A stretch of 22,279 bases of DNA. It comes from an uncultured Campylobacter sp. (lineage in GTDB: Bacteria; Campylobacterota; Campylobacteria; Campylobacterales; Campylobacteraceae). A program made the position numbers and the translations under genes. This document shows positions 15,185 to 22,279 of this stretch, one piece after another. The first letter of the stretch is position 1. Each line of letters opens with the position of its first letter. Where the stretch lies: assembly GCF_938018035.1 (NCBI RefSeq), contig NZ_CALIJF010000403.1:1-22279 (forward strand), given 5' to 3'. The notes beneath the pieces were generated by a model. That model made no database searches, was not told the DNA's origin, and saw only the letters and a program-made list of their open reading frames with translations.

Positions 15185-15312
15185 CCTCGCAGCGGATCGG
15201 AAAATGAAATTTAGTCCCGCGATGGATCGGAAATAAAATTTAACCCTACGGCGGATATGAAATAAAATTTAGCCGTGCGGCAGGTAGAAATAAAATTTAA
15301 CTCCGCAGCGGG
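15167..15312. repeat. Five degenerate 28-30-bp tandem repeats
   Basis: Units start at 15167, 15197, 15227, 15256 and 15285. Each begins TCGGAAAATAAAATTTAG or a close variant (TATGAAAT and TAGAAAT in the last two) and continues with a GC block of the form CCCCGCGGCGGA. Unit 1 contains the last codons and stop of the preceding gene, so later units look like tandem copies of that gene's end. Unit length falls from 30 to 28 bp, consistent with decay. Confidence 0.75.
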
Positions 15313-15353
15313 CGCGACTTGTCGCAGATACGGCCCGCCGCTTAAATTTTATT
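15289..15353. terminator. Large interrupted inverted repeat, possible bidirectional terminator
   Basis: The outer arms are AATAAAATTTAA (15289-15300) and TTAAATTTTATT (15342-15353), a perfect 12-bp match. Inside, GCGGGC (15308-15313) pairs with GCCCGC (15333-15338), and GCGAC-TT-GTCGC (15314-15325) forms a small inner hairpin. A/T-rich arms on both sides would provide U-tracts in either direction, fitting termination of the mcc array. Confidence 0.5.
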
Positions 15354-15885
15354 CGCGTGCAGCTTGAATTTTATTCGCGCCCGCACCTTTAAATTTAGCC
15401 TGCTCTCGCCACTTTCATTAGATTTAACCTGTATCCCCGCCTGGGCTCGCGCCCATTCGTATTTATTGAAATTTAGCCCGCATTCGCTCATAAGCTAGCC
15501 TAAAATTCAGCCCGTATCGGCTTACTATTGTTAAATTTACCCGTCTATGTCCAAACTCTCACTCGTCCGCTCTTATGGAATTTAGCTCGCATTGTCTGCT
15601 CGCATCGGCTTGCTCGTTAAATTTGATCCGTCCGCACCGCCTGTTCGCTACCCCATCAATATCGCTTGCTCGTTTGCCGCTTCGTCCGCGTTAAAATTCC
15701 AGACCGCACTCGCTCGTTAATTTTATACGGCTTTCGGCGTGAGGCGCGAAAATTATCGCCTTTAAAATGCGAAATTCACACCCCCTACGCCGTCTTGCCA
15801 TAGAATTAAAAAATGTCTAATTCGATCCAAATTAAAACGCTTGGCTCAAAATTCGGTGCCACTGAAATTCATCGTTACCTTTCTA
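15354..15885. other. Gene-free region of degenerate AAATTT / GC-block repeats
   Basis: About 530 bp with no credible reading frame. It begins with AATTTTATTCGCG twice (about 15345-15390), in inverted orientation to the preceding array, then shows many scattered AAATTT cores joined to blocks such as TAGCCCGCATTCGCTC and GCTCGTTAAATTT. A weak hairpin AGGCG/CGCCT lies at about 15743-15763. It separates the converging mcc array and autotransporter gene. It may be decayed repeat DNA; I see no gene remnant I can name. Confidence 0.5.
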
Positions 15886-18800
15886 CTAAAATTCCAGTCT
15901 AAATCTTAGTCCTATGCCGTTAGATTTAATATCGCTTCCATATGCTCCGACGTAGGAGAGCTTAAGCGTAGCACGGCTTGAAAGAGACGCCTCGATTCCT
16001 GCTTCGGCAGTCGTTAGGTTTTGTAACTTCTCACCTTTTAGCTGCGTACCACCTAGCCCGTTTACGTATAAATAAGCCTGCGGCTGCTTATCCGAAAAGA
16101 AGCGATTATATGCCACGTCTGCACTTGCTCTTAAACCTACTCCGCCGATTCTAAACGGAACGCTAGGTTTTATACCAATGCTTACGGCTTGTAAATTTCG
16201 CGTTTTGTTTTCAATGCGAATCAAAGAGTTGCTGACGTTATCTATTTTCGTGCGAGTATGCGAAACACCAGCGTAGGGTTCTACACTAAAGCTGTCCGCG
16301 TTGCTAAAACCCATATAAGAAACCTGTGCGAATGCACTTAAACTAGAGGCATTTGAGCCTACATATTCGTAAGCTATAGGCGAAACCGATGAGATTAGCT
16401 TTCTATCTCGATCATATTTTGAATATATCGCACCGAAGCTAAATTTAACGGGTTCAAAACCGATGTCGGAATAAATTCCGCTATGAAAATCCTTGCTTTT
16501 GACCTCCTTGGTGCCGCTTATTTTATCGTCCGTACGCCCTGCGCCTACAAATACACCGACGCTTGAACTATCGCCGATTAAAGAGTCAATACCGATTAAA
16601 TTTACGAATGAATCGGAATGCAATTTGCCAATACCGGTATCTTTATCAGATTTAATTCGATTTGTGCCCGAAAAGATCCAAAATCTAGTGTCTTTATCAA
16701 TATTTACAGCATTCGCGCCACCTCGGTTTTTAACGATGCTTGCCATCATTATGGAATTTATCGCGGAATTATTTGCCGCAGCAAATTCAGCATCATTTGC
16801 GAACGCGCTATAATACTCTCGCGCTTGAGCATGGTTTGAGCCTAAAATTTGCGTATAAATTCCGCTGCCGCGATTGGCGACGAGTAGATCTGCGAACGCT
16901 CTTTGCGAAGAGCTTAATGCGAAATCTTGCATACTCGTTCCACTTTGGATCGAAAGGCGTAAATTTGAGCCACTCGCCTCTTCTTTGCTCGTTTTGAAAA
17001 ACGCATAGCTATCCTGAGTGCTCGCTAAATTTGCACCGCTAAATGTGCCCGTGGCGGTTAAAATTTTCTTAGAGCCGGGGTTGTCGACGAGGTTTTGAAG
17101 ATCGCTAGTGTTAACTTGCCCTGCTCTTAGTAATGAGCCTTGCTTAAAGCTCAAATTTAAATTATTCACGCCATCATTTACTACGAATGCACCACCGCTA
17201 TTGATTGTTGCTTTTACGGTGGTTGCATCGCTTGCCTTGCTCACGCTTCGCCAGCCGTTCCTTTCAGGTATCCTATATACTGCAGAGTGCAAAATTTCAA
17301 GTTCGCCGCCATTTTGTACATCGATATGTTTACTTTTACCGATTGATTGATTGAGCGCCGAAATTTTGCCACCATAGATAGTGGTAACCCCGGTGAAAGT
17401 GTTGTCGCCCGTAAGTGTTAAGGTGCCGCTGCCTCTTTTGATAAGCGCACCCTCATAGCCCTGTGCGGCCCGCTCGGCTCTCGCCTTCTCTCTTGCGGTC
17501 TCAAAAGTAAGCTCAGCTTTTTCCTCTGGGCTTAAATTTTGTTTTGAAGCAAGGATGGCTTTTCTTGCTGCCCAAACGGCTGCTTCGTTTTGATCCTCGA
17601 TTTTTCTAAATTTGATAGCTTTATCAGATATATCGTTGCTCCATATATCGTCTTGATCCATAGTAATGTCGAAATTTCCTAAAAATTGCCCAGGACCAAA
17701 CATTGCTTTGCCAAGGTCTAAGATACCCCAGCCCCAGACTTTGCTTGGTACGCCGAGCCCGTCACTGCCCCAGCGCTCCAAGGGTTGCCCTTCGTGACCT
17801 GCCCTAAGCGTCGTTTGTCTTGCGGTAGTAAGCATCGTATCGCGGACCTGTGCCGCATTCATATATGGGTAGCGCTGAAATATGACACCTAACGCACCGC
17901 TTACGTGTGGAGCCGCCATAGAGGTACCACCCCAGCTAGCGTATGAAGCCTTTTTAGTTTTTAGATTTACGGTGGAGGAGTAAATATCTGCAGCGGGTGC
18001 GGCGATCGTCCACCATTTGGAATTTCCTGCGAGATTAAATCTCTGTGCATCACTTACTTCGCCGTTTGCGTTACTGCCGTTAGGATAGCCCCAAGTACCA
18101 TTTTGTCCCGTGACATTTACCCAGTATTTTTCTGCATCAGGCCTAAAATACGGCAGGGCTGCACGAGTAAAAGACTCCGCCATAAGGCTTCTATTTCCCG
18201 CCGTAAAAACCTGAATGACCTGCCTTTCGACCGCTACTTCGTATGCAGCGTCTATGAAGCTTTTCTCGCCTTTAGTAACAAACTGATAGTAAGCTTTTTT
18301 GGCTGCGTTTAAGTCTTTTAGATACATATGATCTTTAGCGTTGTTAGTTTCAGTAACACTGATAGTATCTCTGATGTTCGTATTGTATTCGTTTATATGC
18401 CTTAAGCCGGAGGATGGTTTATAGCCCGTAGCGCCCGAGTAGGCGGAATTTACCTTTCTATTTGACCCCCAACTATTGTTGATTACCCTAACGCCTGCAT
18501 CGGCAAGCGCGTTGTAACCTTTTAGAAAAAAATTGTAATCCTGATTCGGTCCGTAAGTCATACCATCGTTGCCGCCTGTATTTGCGGAGTATAAATTCGA
18601 CTTATACGCTACGCCGTGCATTCCGTTACCGTCCCTGCTTGCAGCCATAGTACCACTCACATGCGTGCCGTGGCTATCATTTACGCCTGCTTGCCACGAG
18701 CCATCGATGTCGAATTTTTCACCCTTTTTAAACTCACCCTTATTTGTCTCGTCGTATTCACTGCTTGAACCTGCCTTAAAGGGTGAATTGCCATATTTAG

Positions 18801-19158
18801 TATCGGGATATCTCATTCCGTCTTTATCGTATACGCCACTGCTTTTTACAATATTTATCCTTCCGCCTCCAAATTCTGGGTGGCTAAGCAGTACGCCCGA
18901 GTCCATAACGCCGATTTTTACGCCACTACCGTCAAAGCCTAGCGCATAAGCCGTAGAAGCATTCATTGAGGTTAAACCCCAATCTTTTTTATATTCGTCA
19001 CTCTCCCAACTACTCGTATTACCGAGCATTCCCGTTTCGGTATAGGCGCCTAGACAAGTACCCGACAGCAGCAAACATGCCGCTATGGATAGCGTAGGTA
19101 GGTTTAAGCGCTCTTTGCAGTGCAAATTTGTAAATTTCGATGTTAGATCGTAATTCAT
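15886..19158 (-). CDS. Subtilisin-like (S8) serine protease autotransporter
   Basis: Type V secreted protease of 1090 residues. It has an extended signal sequence to about residue 37 with a long charged lead, typical of autotransporters. The S8 peptidase domain covers about residues 55-490, with catalytic D86 (GVMDSGV), H163 (DSHGTHVSG) and S413 (GGTSMAAPHVSG); the oxyanion asparagine is probably N322 (FTAGNRS). A passenger-stem segment around 575-600 (GSGTLTLTGDNTFTGVTTIYGGK) is an autotransporter-associated beta-strand repeat. The C-terminal barrel covers about 820-1090 and ends in the outer-membrane signature RFRLEF. The gene is complete. It points toward the mcc array and is not part of it. 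It probably cleaves host or bacterial surface proteins; the target is unknown. Confidence 0.93.
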   Translation of the reverse strand: MNYDLTSKFTNLHCKERLNLPTLSIAACLLLSGTCLGAYTETGMLGNTSSWESDEYKKDWGLTSMNASTAYALGFDGSGVKIGVMDSGVLLSHPEFGGGRINIVKSSGVYDKDGMRYPDTKYGNSPFKAGSSSEYDETNKGEFKKGEKFDIDGSWQAGVNDSHGTHVSGTMAASRDGNGMHGVAYKSNLYSANTGGNDGMTYGPNQDYNFFLKGYNALADAGVRVINNSWGSNRKVNSAYSGATGYKPSSGLRHINEYNTNIRDTISVTETNNAKDHMYLKDLNAAKKAYYQFVTKGEKSFIDAAYEVAVERQVIQVFTAGNRSLMAESFTRAALPYFRPDAEKYWVNVTGQNGTWGYPNGSNANGEVSDAQRFNLAGNSKWWTIAAPAADIYSSTVNLKTKKASYASWGGTSMAAPHVSGALGVIFQRYPYMNAAQVRDTMLTTARQTTLRAGHEGQPLERWGSDGLGVPSKVWGWGILDLGKAMFGPGQFLGNFDITMDQDDIWSNDISDKAIKFRKIEDQNEAAVWAARKAILASKQNLSPEEKAELTFETAREKARAERAAQGYEGALIKRGSGTLTLTGDNTFTGVTTIYGGKISALNQSIGKSKHIDVQNGGELEILHSAVYRIPERNGWRSVSKASDATTVKATINSGGAFVVNDGVNNLNLSFKQGSLLRAGQVNTSDLQNLVDNPGSKKILTATGTFSGANLASTQDSYAFFKTSKEEASGSNLRLSIQSGTSMQDFALSSSQRAFADLLVANRGSGIYTQILGSNHAQAREYYSAFANDAEFAAANNSAINSIMMASIVKNRGGANAVNIDKDTRFWIFSGTNRIKSDKDTGIGKLHSDSFVNLIGIDSLIGDSSSVGVFVGAGRTDDKISGTKEVKSKDFHSGIYSDIGFEPVKFSFGAIYSKYDRDRKLISSVSPIAYEYVGSNASSLSAFAQVSYMGFSNADSFSVEPYAGVSHTRTKIDNVSNSLIRIENKTRNLQAVSIGIKPSVPFRIGGVGLRASADVAYNRFFSDKQPQAYLYVNGLGGTQLKGEKLQNLTTAEAGIEASLSSRATLKLSYVGAYGSDIKSNGIGLRFRLEF

Positions 19159-19200
19159 AGATATCCTTTCGTAAAAAATTTATTTAATTATACATTGCTT
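19159..19200 (-). promoter_or_regulatory. Putative promoter and RBS of the autotransporter gene
   Basis: Read on the minus strand, a TATAAT hexamer (19192-19187) preceded directly by TG lies about 29 nt before the ATG, and AAAGGATA precedes the start by a few bases. The surrounding DNA is very AT-rich. No -35 is evident. Confidence 0.45.
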
Positions 19201-19363
19201 AAAATTAAATATTAATTATTATAAATAAGAAATTTCAATTACAAATTTTAGATAATACCAGAAGGAATGAGCTTGCGTAAGTTAAACTTTTTATATATTA
19301 CGGCATATAAAACAAATGCTCAACAAATAAATTTATATCAATACGGGCGCCGAAATTTTAAGC

Positions 19364-19399
19364 TATAATGGCGCTAAATTCCACATCAAAGGAGCAAAA
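19364..19399 (+). promoter_or_regulatory. Putative promoter and RBS of the DUF364 gene
   Basis: TATAAT at 19364-19369, within GCTATAATGG, lies about 30 nt before the ATG. AAAGGAG lies about 6 nt before the start. With the minus-strand promoter it forms a divergent pair; 19201-19360 between them is AT-rich, with no gene or clear repeat visible. Confidence 0.5.
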
Positions 19400-20221
19400 A
19401 TGAGCGAAATTTTAGATCAGACGCTGGAGTGCGCGAAAGAAATTTTAGGCGCCCAGGCGCTGGATCTTAAGATCCAGCGCGCGGTCGTGGGGCTGTTTTT
19501 TAGCGGCGTGAAGCTGCAAGGAGGCGCGTGCGGGCTTAGCTATACGCCGCTAAAGTCCCTATCGGGCGCCGTTTGCTGCCCCTCGCAAGCAAGCGCGATG
19601 CCCGATTCGGGCAATATCGCAGGCAAGAGCGTGCGCTATCTGCTGCGCGATCTGGGCTCCGCCGCGCCGCTTAAAAAGACGCTCGCGCTCGCCGCGCTAA
19701 ATGCGCTTGGAAGGGCGTGTTTCGATAAAATCCGCGCGGATTACGACGTGAAATTCGGCGCCGATCCCTTTGAGCAGCTGCAGATCGAGCGCGGCAGCTT
19801 TAGCGTCGTCGTGGGCGCGCTGGTGCCCTACATCAAGACGCTGATGAAAAATGGCGCGGATTTTAAAATTTTAGAGCTTGATAAAAGCACGCTCAAGCAG
19901 GCCGAGCTACCGTTTTACCTGCCCGCAAGCGAGGCCGCAAGCGTCGTGCCGCGCGCCGACAATGTGATAATCACGGCTACGACGCTCATCAACGACACGC
20001 TGCAGGGACTTTTGCGACTGAAAAAAAGCGGCGCCAAGCTCGTGCTCGTGGGGCCCACCACGCCGCTACTGCCGCAGGCGCTGTTTGAGCGCGGCGTGGA
20101 CTTTGCGGGCGGCACGCTCGTGCGGGATGCCGACGCGGTACTCGATATCATCGCGCAGGCAGGCTCTGGGTATCATTTTTTGGGTAAATTTGCCGATAAA
20201 ATCACGATTTGCAAGGGTTAG
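19400..20221 (+). CDS. DUF4213/DUF364 Rossmann-like protein, putative metal-chelation role
   Basis: Cytoplasmic protein of 273 residues with no signal or membrane helix. The N-terminal part (about 1-95), with VVGLFFSGVKLQGGACGLSYTP, matches the DUF4213 pattern. The C-terminal part (about 115-260) matches DUF364, a Rossmann-like fold: VVGALVPYIKTL, DNVIITATTLINDTL, AKLVLVGPTTPLLP and GVDFAGGTLVRDAD. The families are labelled putative heavy-metal chelation in domain collections, without firm biochemistry. Two adjacent cysteines (AVCCPS) are present. The gene stands alone between its own promoter and a terminator-like hairpin, so no partner is implied by context. Confidence 0.8.
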   Translation: MSEILDQTLECAKEILGAQALDLKIQRAVVGLFFSGVKLQGGACGLSYTPLKSLSGAVCCPSQASAMPDSGNIAGKSVRYLLRDLGSAAPLKKTLALAALNALGRACFDKIRADYDVKFGADPFEQLQIERGSFSVVVGALVPYIKTLMKNGADFKILELDKSTLKQAELPFYLPASEAASVVPRADNVIITATTLINDTLQGLLRLKKSGAKLVLVGPTTPLLPQALFERGVDFAGGTLVRDADAVLDIIAQAGSGYHFLGKFADKITICKG

Positions 20222-20250
20222 GGCGCGGATTGAAATTTTGAAATTCTGCG

Positions 20251-20277
20251 CGCAAGCGGCTTTGCCGCGAATTTTTA
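20251..20277 (+). terminator. Putative Rho-independent terminator
   Basis: GCGGC (20256-20260), loop TTT, GCCGC (20264-20268), then GAATTTTTA. It lies about 30 nt past the stop of the DUF364 gene. The stem is short but GC-rich, and the T-run is moderate. Confidence 0.4.
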
Positions 20278-20322
20278 TAGATCTACGCGAACGTTTTAAG
20301 AAGTCTTTTTTAAAAAACGATG

Positions 20323-20357
20323 TAAAATGTCCGCTTTAGAAATGAGAGGAGCTATAG
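20323..20357 (+). promoter_or_regulatory. Putative promoter and first RBS of the hydrolase gene
   Basis: TAAAAT at 20323-20328 (in GATGTAAAATG) could be a -10 element. GAGAGGAG at about 20344-20351 is a Shine-Dalgarno sequence for the ATG at 20358. A TTTTTTAAAAAA palindrome lies just upstream. No -35 is clear. Confidence 0.35.
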
Positions 20358-21041
20358 ATGAATAGCAAAAGACGAAATGCGATGAAATTTAGCTTGGCGT
20401 GCGCAGCTTCGCTACTTTGCGTCGGTACCGCCTCGTTTGGGGCGAGCTTAAATTCGAAGGAGAAAAATATGCAAAAGTGCGTCTATATCGTGCACGGCTA
20501 CGACGCTTCGCCTAAAAGCCATTGGTTTGCCTGGCTCAAAGGCGAGATCGAAAAATCGGGCGCGAGGGCGGAAATTTTAGCGATGCCCACGCCTGCGCAC
20601 CCAAGGCTTGATGAGTGGCTGAAGACATTGCGAGAAAGCATAAAATTTGAAGGCGAAGTCTATCTGGTCGGACACAGCCTCGGCTGCCCTACGATCTTAA
20701 ATTTCTTACAAAGCAGTGCCGCAAGCGGCGCAGTAGAGGGGATCGTGCTAGTCTCGGGGCTTGCAAAGCCGCTTAGCGATCCGCAATTTAAAATTTTAGA
20801 CGAGTTTATGGATAAGGGCTTTGATTTTGGGCGCATAAAAGCCGCCGCAAAACAGCGTGCGGTGGTTGCTGCGAAGGACGATTATATCGTGCCGTTTAGC
20901 TTTAGCCGCGAGCTAGCGGGGCAGATGGACGCTAAGTTTTACGAAGTGGAGAAGGGCGGGCATTTTTTAGACAGGGATGGCTTTACCAAGTTTGATCTAG
21001 TCTATGAAATTTTAGAAAAAATGATGAAGCTAAAGGGCTAG
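20358..21041 (+). CDS. RBBP9/YdeN-type alpha/beta serine hydrolase
   Basis: Small alpha/beta hydrolase of 227 residues. The nucleophile elbow is GHSLGC, the acid is likely in AAKDDYIVPF, and the histidine is in KGGHFLDRDGF; the opening YIVHGYDASPKSHWF is characteristic of the RBBP9/YdeN (Ser_hydrolase) family. From the first ATG the protein has an export-like N-terminus, with RRNAMK followed by a hydrophobic run and FGAS, suggesting periplasmic location and perhaps Tat use. A second in-frame ATG at 20469 (residue 38) has its own perfect AAGGAG and gives the standard cytosolic form, which starts right before the first family strand. Both forms may be made. The substrate is unknown. Confidence 0.85.
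   Translation: MNSKRRNAMKFSLACAASLLCVGTASFGASLNSKEKNMQKCVYIVHGYDASPKSHWFAWLKGEIEKSGARAEILAMPTPAHPRLDEWLKTLRESIKFEGEVYLVGHSLGCPTILNFLQSSAASGAVEGIVLVSGLAKPLSDPQFKILDEFMDKGFDFGRIKAAAKQRAVVAAKDDYIVPFSFSRELAGQMDAKFYEVEKGGHFLDRDGFTKFDLVYEILEKMMKLKG
20457..20471 (+). promoter_or_regulatory. Internal ribosome binding site and alternative start
   Basis: AAGGAG at 20457-20462, six bases, then ATG at 20469 in frame with the hydrolase. This start removes 37 residues that form the predicted export signal and leaves the full hydrolase fold. Confidence 0.6.
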
Positions 21042-21349
21042 ATTTGGGGCAAACGCGCCCGCCCATTTGGTTTTTGCTTTCGCATTTGCCGCTCACGCTT
21101 TTCTATGCTAAAGCTCGGATTTGCTTTGTAGCTAAGATAAGGGTCTAGTCTTTAGCTCAAAGTTCGCTGCCCGCATAAATAAATAGATAAGCCCGCGGCG
21201 TAATCGTCGTTTGCGAGGCAAAGTTCTGCGCCGTTTTAAAATTTTGTAAACGCCGCAGCGGCAATAGGCGCGTATCGTGCGAGTGCTAAAGCGCAGTGTG
21301 TATGGTGGCTAGTAAGAATTTCATCCGTTTGCAAAATTTTGTCCGCGGC

Positions 21350-21420
21350 GAAATTTCATACTCGGCTCGCGCGGGCTAAATCCGTGCTCAAGCCCGCGCC
21401 GCGTAGAAGATAAAATTTAG
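21350..21420. repeat. Hairpin-bearing repeat, copy 1
   Basis: It begins GAAATTTCATACTCGGCTCG and ends GATAAAATTTAG. It contains a perfect 9-bp stem, GCGCGGGCT (21369-21377) and AGCCCGCGC (21391-21399), with a 13-nt loop. The whole is flanked by CCGCGG (21343-21348 and 21424-21429) next to AAATTT blocks, making a larger nested inverted repeat. Confidence 0.7.
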
Positions 21421-21480
21421 AGCCCGCGGCGGAGCTTTTGCGACGATGAAATTTTAAAATTTTAAAGCAAGCGGGATGAT

Positions 21481-21556
21481 GAAATTTCAAATCTCGCTTG
21501 GCCCGCGCGGGCTAAATCCGTGCCTAAGCCCGTGCTGCGCGAGAGATAAAATTTAG
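21481..21556. repeat. Hairpin-bearing repeat, copy 2
   Basis: Direct repeat of copy 1. The last 58 bp align without gaps: CGCGCGGGCTAAATCCGTGC is identical, and both end GAGATAAAATTTAG or AAGATAAAATTTAG. The stem persists with a G-U change (CGCGGGCT with AGCCCGTG). Copy 2 has a few extra bases (CTTGG) before the GC core. Confidence 0.7.
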
Positions 21557-21578
21557 TGGGCGCGAAAGGCGCATAGGC

Positions 21579-22016
21579 TTAGCTTTTCTTTTCGTTAAAC
21601 ATATACGAGGTCACGAAAACGATCAGACAAACGGGCGCAAACGCAAACGCAAACGCCGCGCTCCAGCCGGCGGCACGCTCGCCCCAAAAATACCCCGCCA
21701 CGAGGCATGCCAAAAACCCACCGTAAAAAGCGCCGAGCGATAAATTTTCTACCGCAAAAAGCAGTAAACTGAGATTTGGATTTTTAACAAAAAGCTTGCT
21801 TAGCTTAAAGTTTTTATACCTTTTGAACAAATACCAAAGCAGCGCACAAGCCAAAATCGCAAATATTGCGACAAAAACGGCAATCCTTAGCGCACCCTCA
21901 AAAGGCAAAACCGCCAAAATCAAAGACGTCACCCACCAATCAAGCAAGAAAACCATCGGCACCGCCAGCAAATACCTCGCCGCCCTGTGAAATTTATACC
22001 TTTGCTCCGCGTCCAT
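21579..22016 (-). CDS. Four-helix membrane protein of unknown function
   Basis: A 145-residue protein with four strongly hydrophobic segments at about residues 15-38, 42-63, 80-110 and 115-138, a basic loop (FKRYKNFKLSKLF) between the second and third, and a charged C-terminus (FNEKKS). No catalytic or metal motif is visible and I do not recognise the family. The ATG at 22016 has only a weak upstream GGGA element, so the start is less certain than elsewhere. It lies 47 nt downstream of the partial gene on the same strand, so the two may be co-transcribed. Confidence 0.65.
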   Translation of the reverse strand: MDAEQRYKFHRAARYLLAVPMVFLLDWWVTSLILAVLPFEGALRIAVFVAIFAILACALLWYLFKRYKNFKLSKLFVKNPNLSLLLFAVENLSLGAFYGGFLACLVAGYFWGERAAGWSAAFAFAFAPVCLIVFVTSYMFNEKKS

Positions 22017-22063
22017 CGGTCTTAAGTCCCATAAATTTTTTAATGAAATTCATCTTAGAGAAT

Positions 22064-22279
22064 TTAGCGCCTCTCTATATCCCTACCGCCCAAATAATAT
22101 TCTTCCAGCGGATAATTTAAATTCCCGCAGTTATCAAATTTAAAACCTTTTCCGATACCAAATACGGCATTTTTTCTCTCTTTATAGTATTGCTTCACGA
22201 TAATAAAATTTTCTCTCGTATCGTACAGATACTCCGAATGGTTAAATTGCATATAATTGCCGTTAAATATAGCAAATTT
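22064..22279 (-). CDS. 3' part of a gene running off the right edge, unknown function
   Basis: The minus-strand frame is open from the stop at 22064 to the window edge. An internal ATG exists at 22252, but nine further open codons upstream (KFAIFNGNY) read as normal protein and no Shine-Dalgarno precedes that ATG, so I take this as the C-terminal 71 residues of a longer protein. It is rich in aromatic and charged residues (QYYKERKNAVFGIGKGFKF, PLEEYYLGG) with one cysteine and no membrane segment. I do not recognise the family. Confidence 0.55.
   Translation of the reverse strand, partial: KFAIFNGNYMQFNHSEYLYDTRENFIIVKQYYKERKNAVFGIGKGFKFDNCGNLNYPLEEYYLGGRDIERR

Larger units (their letters stand above)
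21042..21578. other. Convergent intergenic region rich in inverted repeats
   Basis: 537 bp without a gene between the + strand hydrolase and a - strand membrane protein. It contains two hairpin-bearing repeat copies (21350-21420 and 21481-21556), a compact GCCGC-A-GCGGC palindrome (21252-21262), and an imperfect stem AAGCGGGAT/ATCTCGCTT at about 21468-21500. CCCGCGGCG-like blocks recur at about 21192, 21343 and 21424. Transcripts from both sides probably end here. Confidence 0.55.

Noticed and set aside
15167..15312. CRISPR array
   Set aside because: Units are contiguous without spacers, only 28-30 bp in total period, degenerate, and no cas gene is near.
18569..18949. 126-residue open frame on the + strand
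   Set aside because: It lies entirely antisense to the autotransporter's protease domain, which has clear catalytic motifs; no ribosome site or protein features support it.
21350..21556. Insertion sequence or attachment site
   Set aside because: No transposase or integrase frame, no target duplication, and the two copies are direct rather than terminal inverted repeats.

Overview
The window looks like a chromosome segment from a relatively GC-rich member of the Campylobacterota, most likely an oral or gut Campylobacter (C. gracilis, C. rectus, C. showae or C. curvus type). This rests on AAATTT-rich codon pairs, AT-rich intergenic DNA, extended TATAAT-like -10 elements without clear -35 boxes, and a gene set typical of that phylum. 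The species is not proven from the sequence.

Positions 253-15184 (+ strand) hold a complete respiratory sulfite-reduction (mcc) locus. A two-component system (mccR, mccS) comes first, and its kinase carries a CXXCH haem site in the sensor domain. After a 104-bp gap with a promoter and a tandem 10-bp direct repeat comes a 12-gene array, tightly packed and mostly overlapping from the NosL gene onward. Its genes are: mccA, an octahaem haem-copper sulfite reductase with seven CXXCH motifs, one CX15CH motif and two isolated copper-ligand cysteines; mccB, an FKBP-type prolyl isomerase; mccC/mccD, a Tat-exported 4x[4Fe-4S] protein and an NrfD-like quinol dehydrogenase subunit; ccsA1, a fused ResB-CcsA haem lyase expected to serve the CX15CH site; a cysteine-rich Sel1-repeat protein; a two-domain NosL-like copper protein; a tiny membrane protein; an FtsX/MacB-type permease and its ATPase; an eight-helix membrane protein with a CPYC motif; and a divergent NosL-like protein. 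Together they cover sensing, catalysis, quinol oxidation, haem attachment and, by inference, copper delivery.

Positions 15167-15885 hold no gene. They contain five degenerate 28-30-bp tandem repeats that begin inside the last codons of the mcc array, a large inverted repeat, and about 500 bp of degenerate AAATTT/GC-block sequence. A subtilisin-like autotransporter (15886-19158, - strand) converges on this region.

Positions 19400-21041 (+) carry a DUF4213/DUF364 protein and an RBBP9/YdeN-type serine hydrolase that appears to have two start sites, one with and one without an export signal. The 21042-21578 gap contains two copies of a hairpin-bearing repeat related in sequence to the array at 15167. 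Two minus-strand genes of unknown function end the window: a four-helix membrane protein and a fragment that runs off the right edge.
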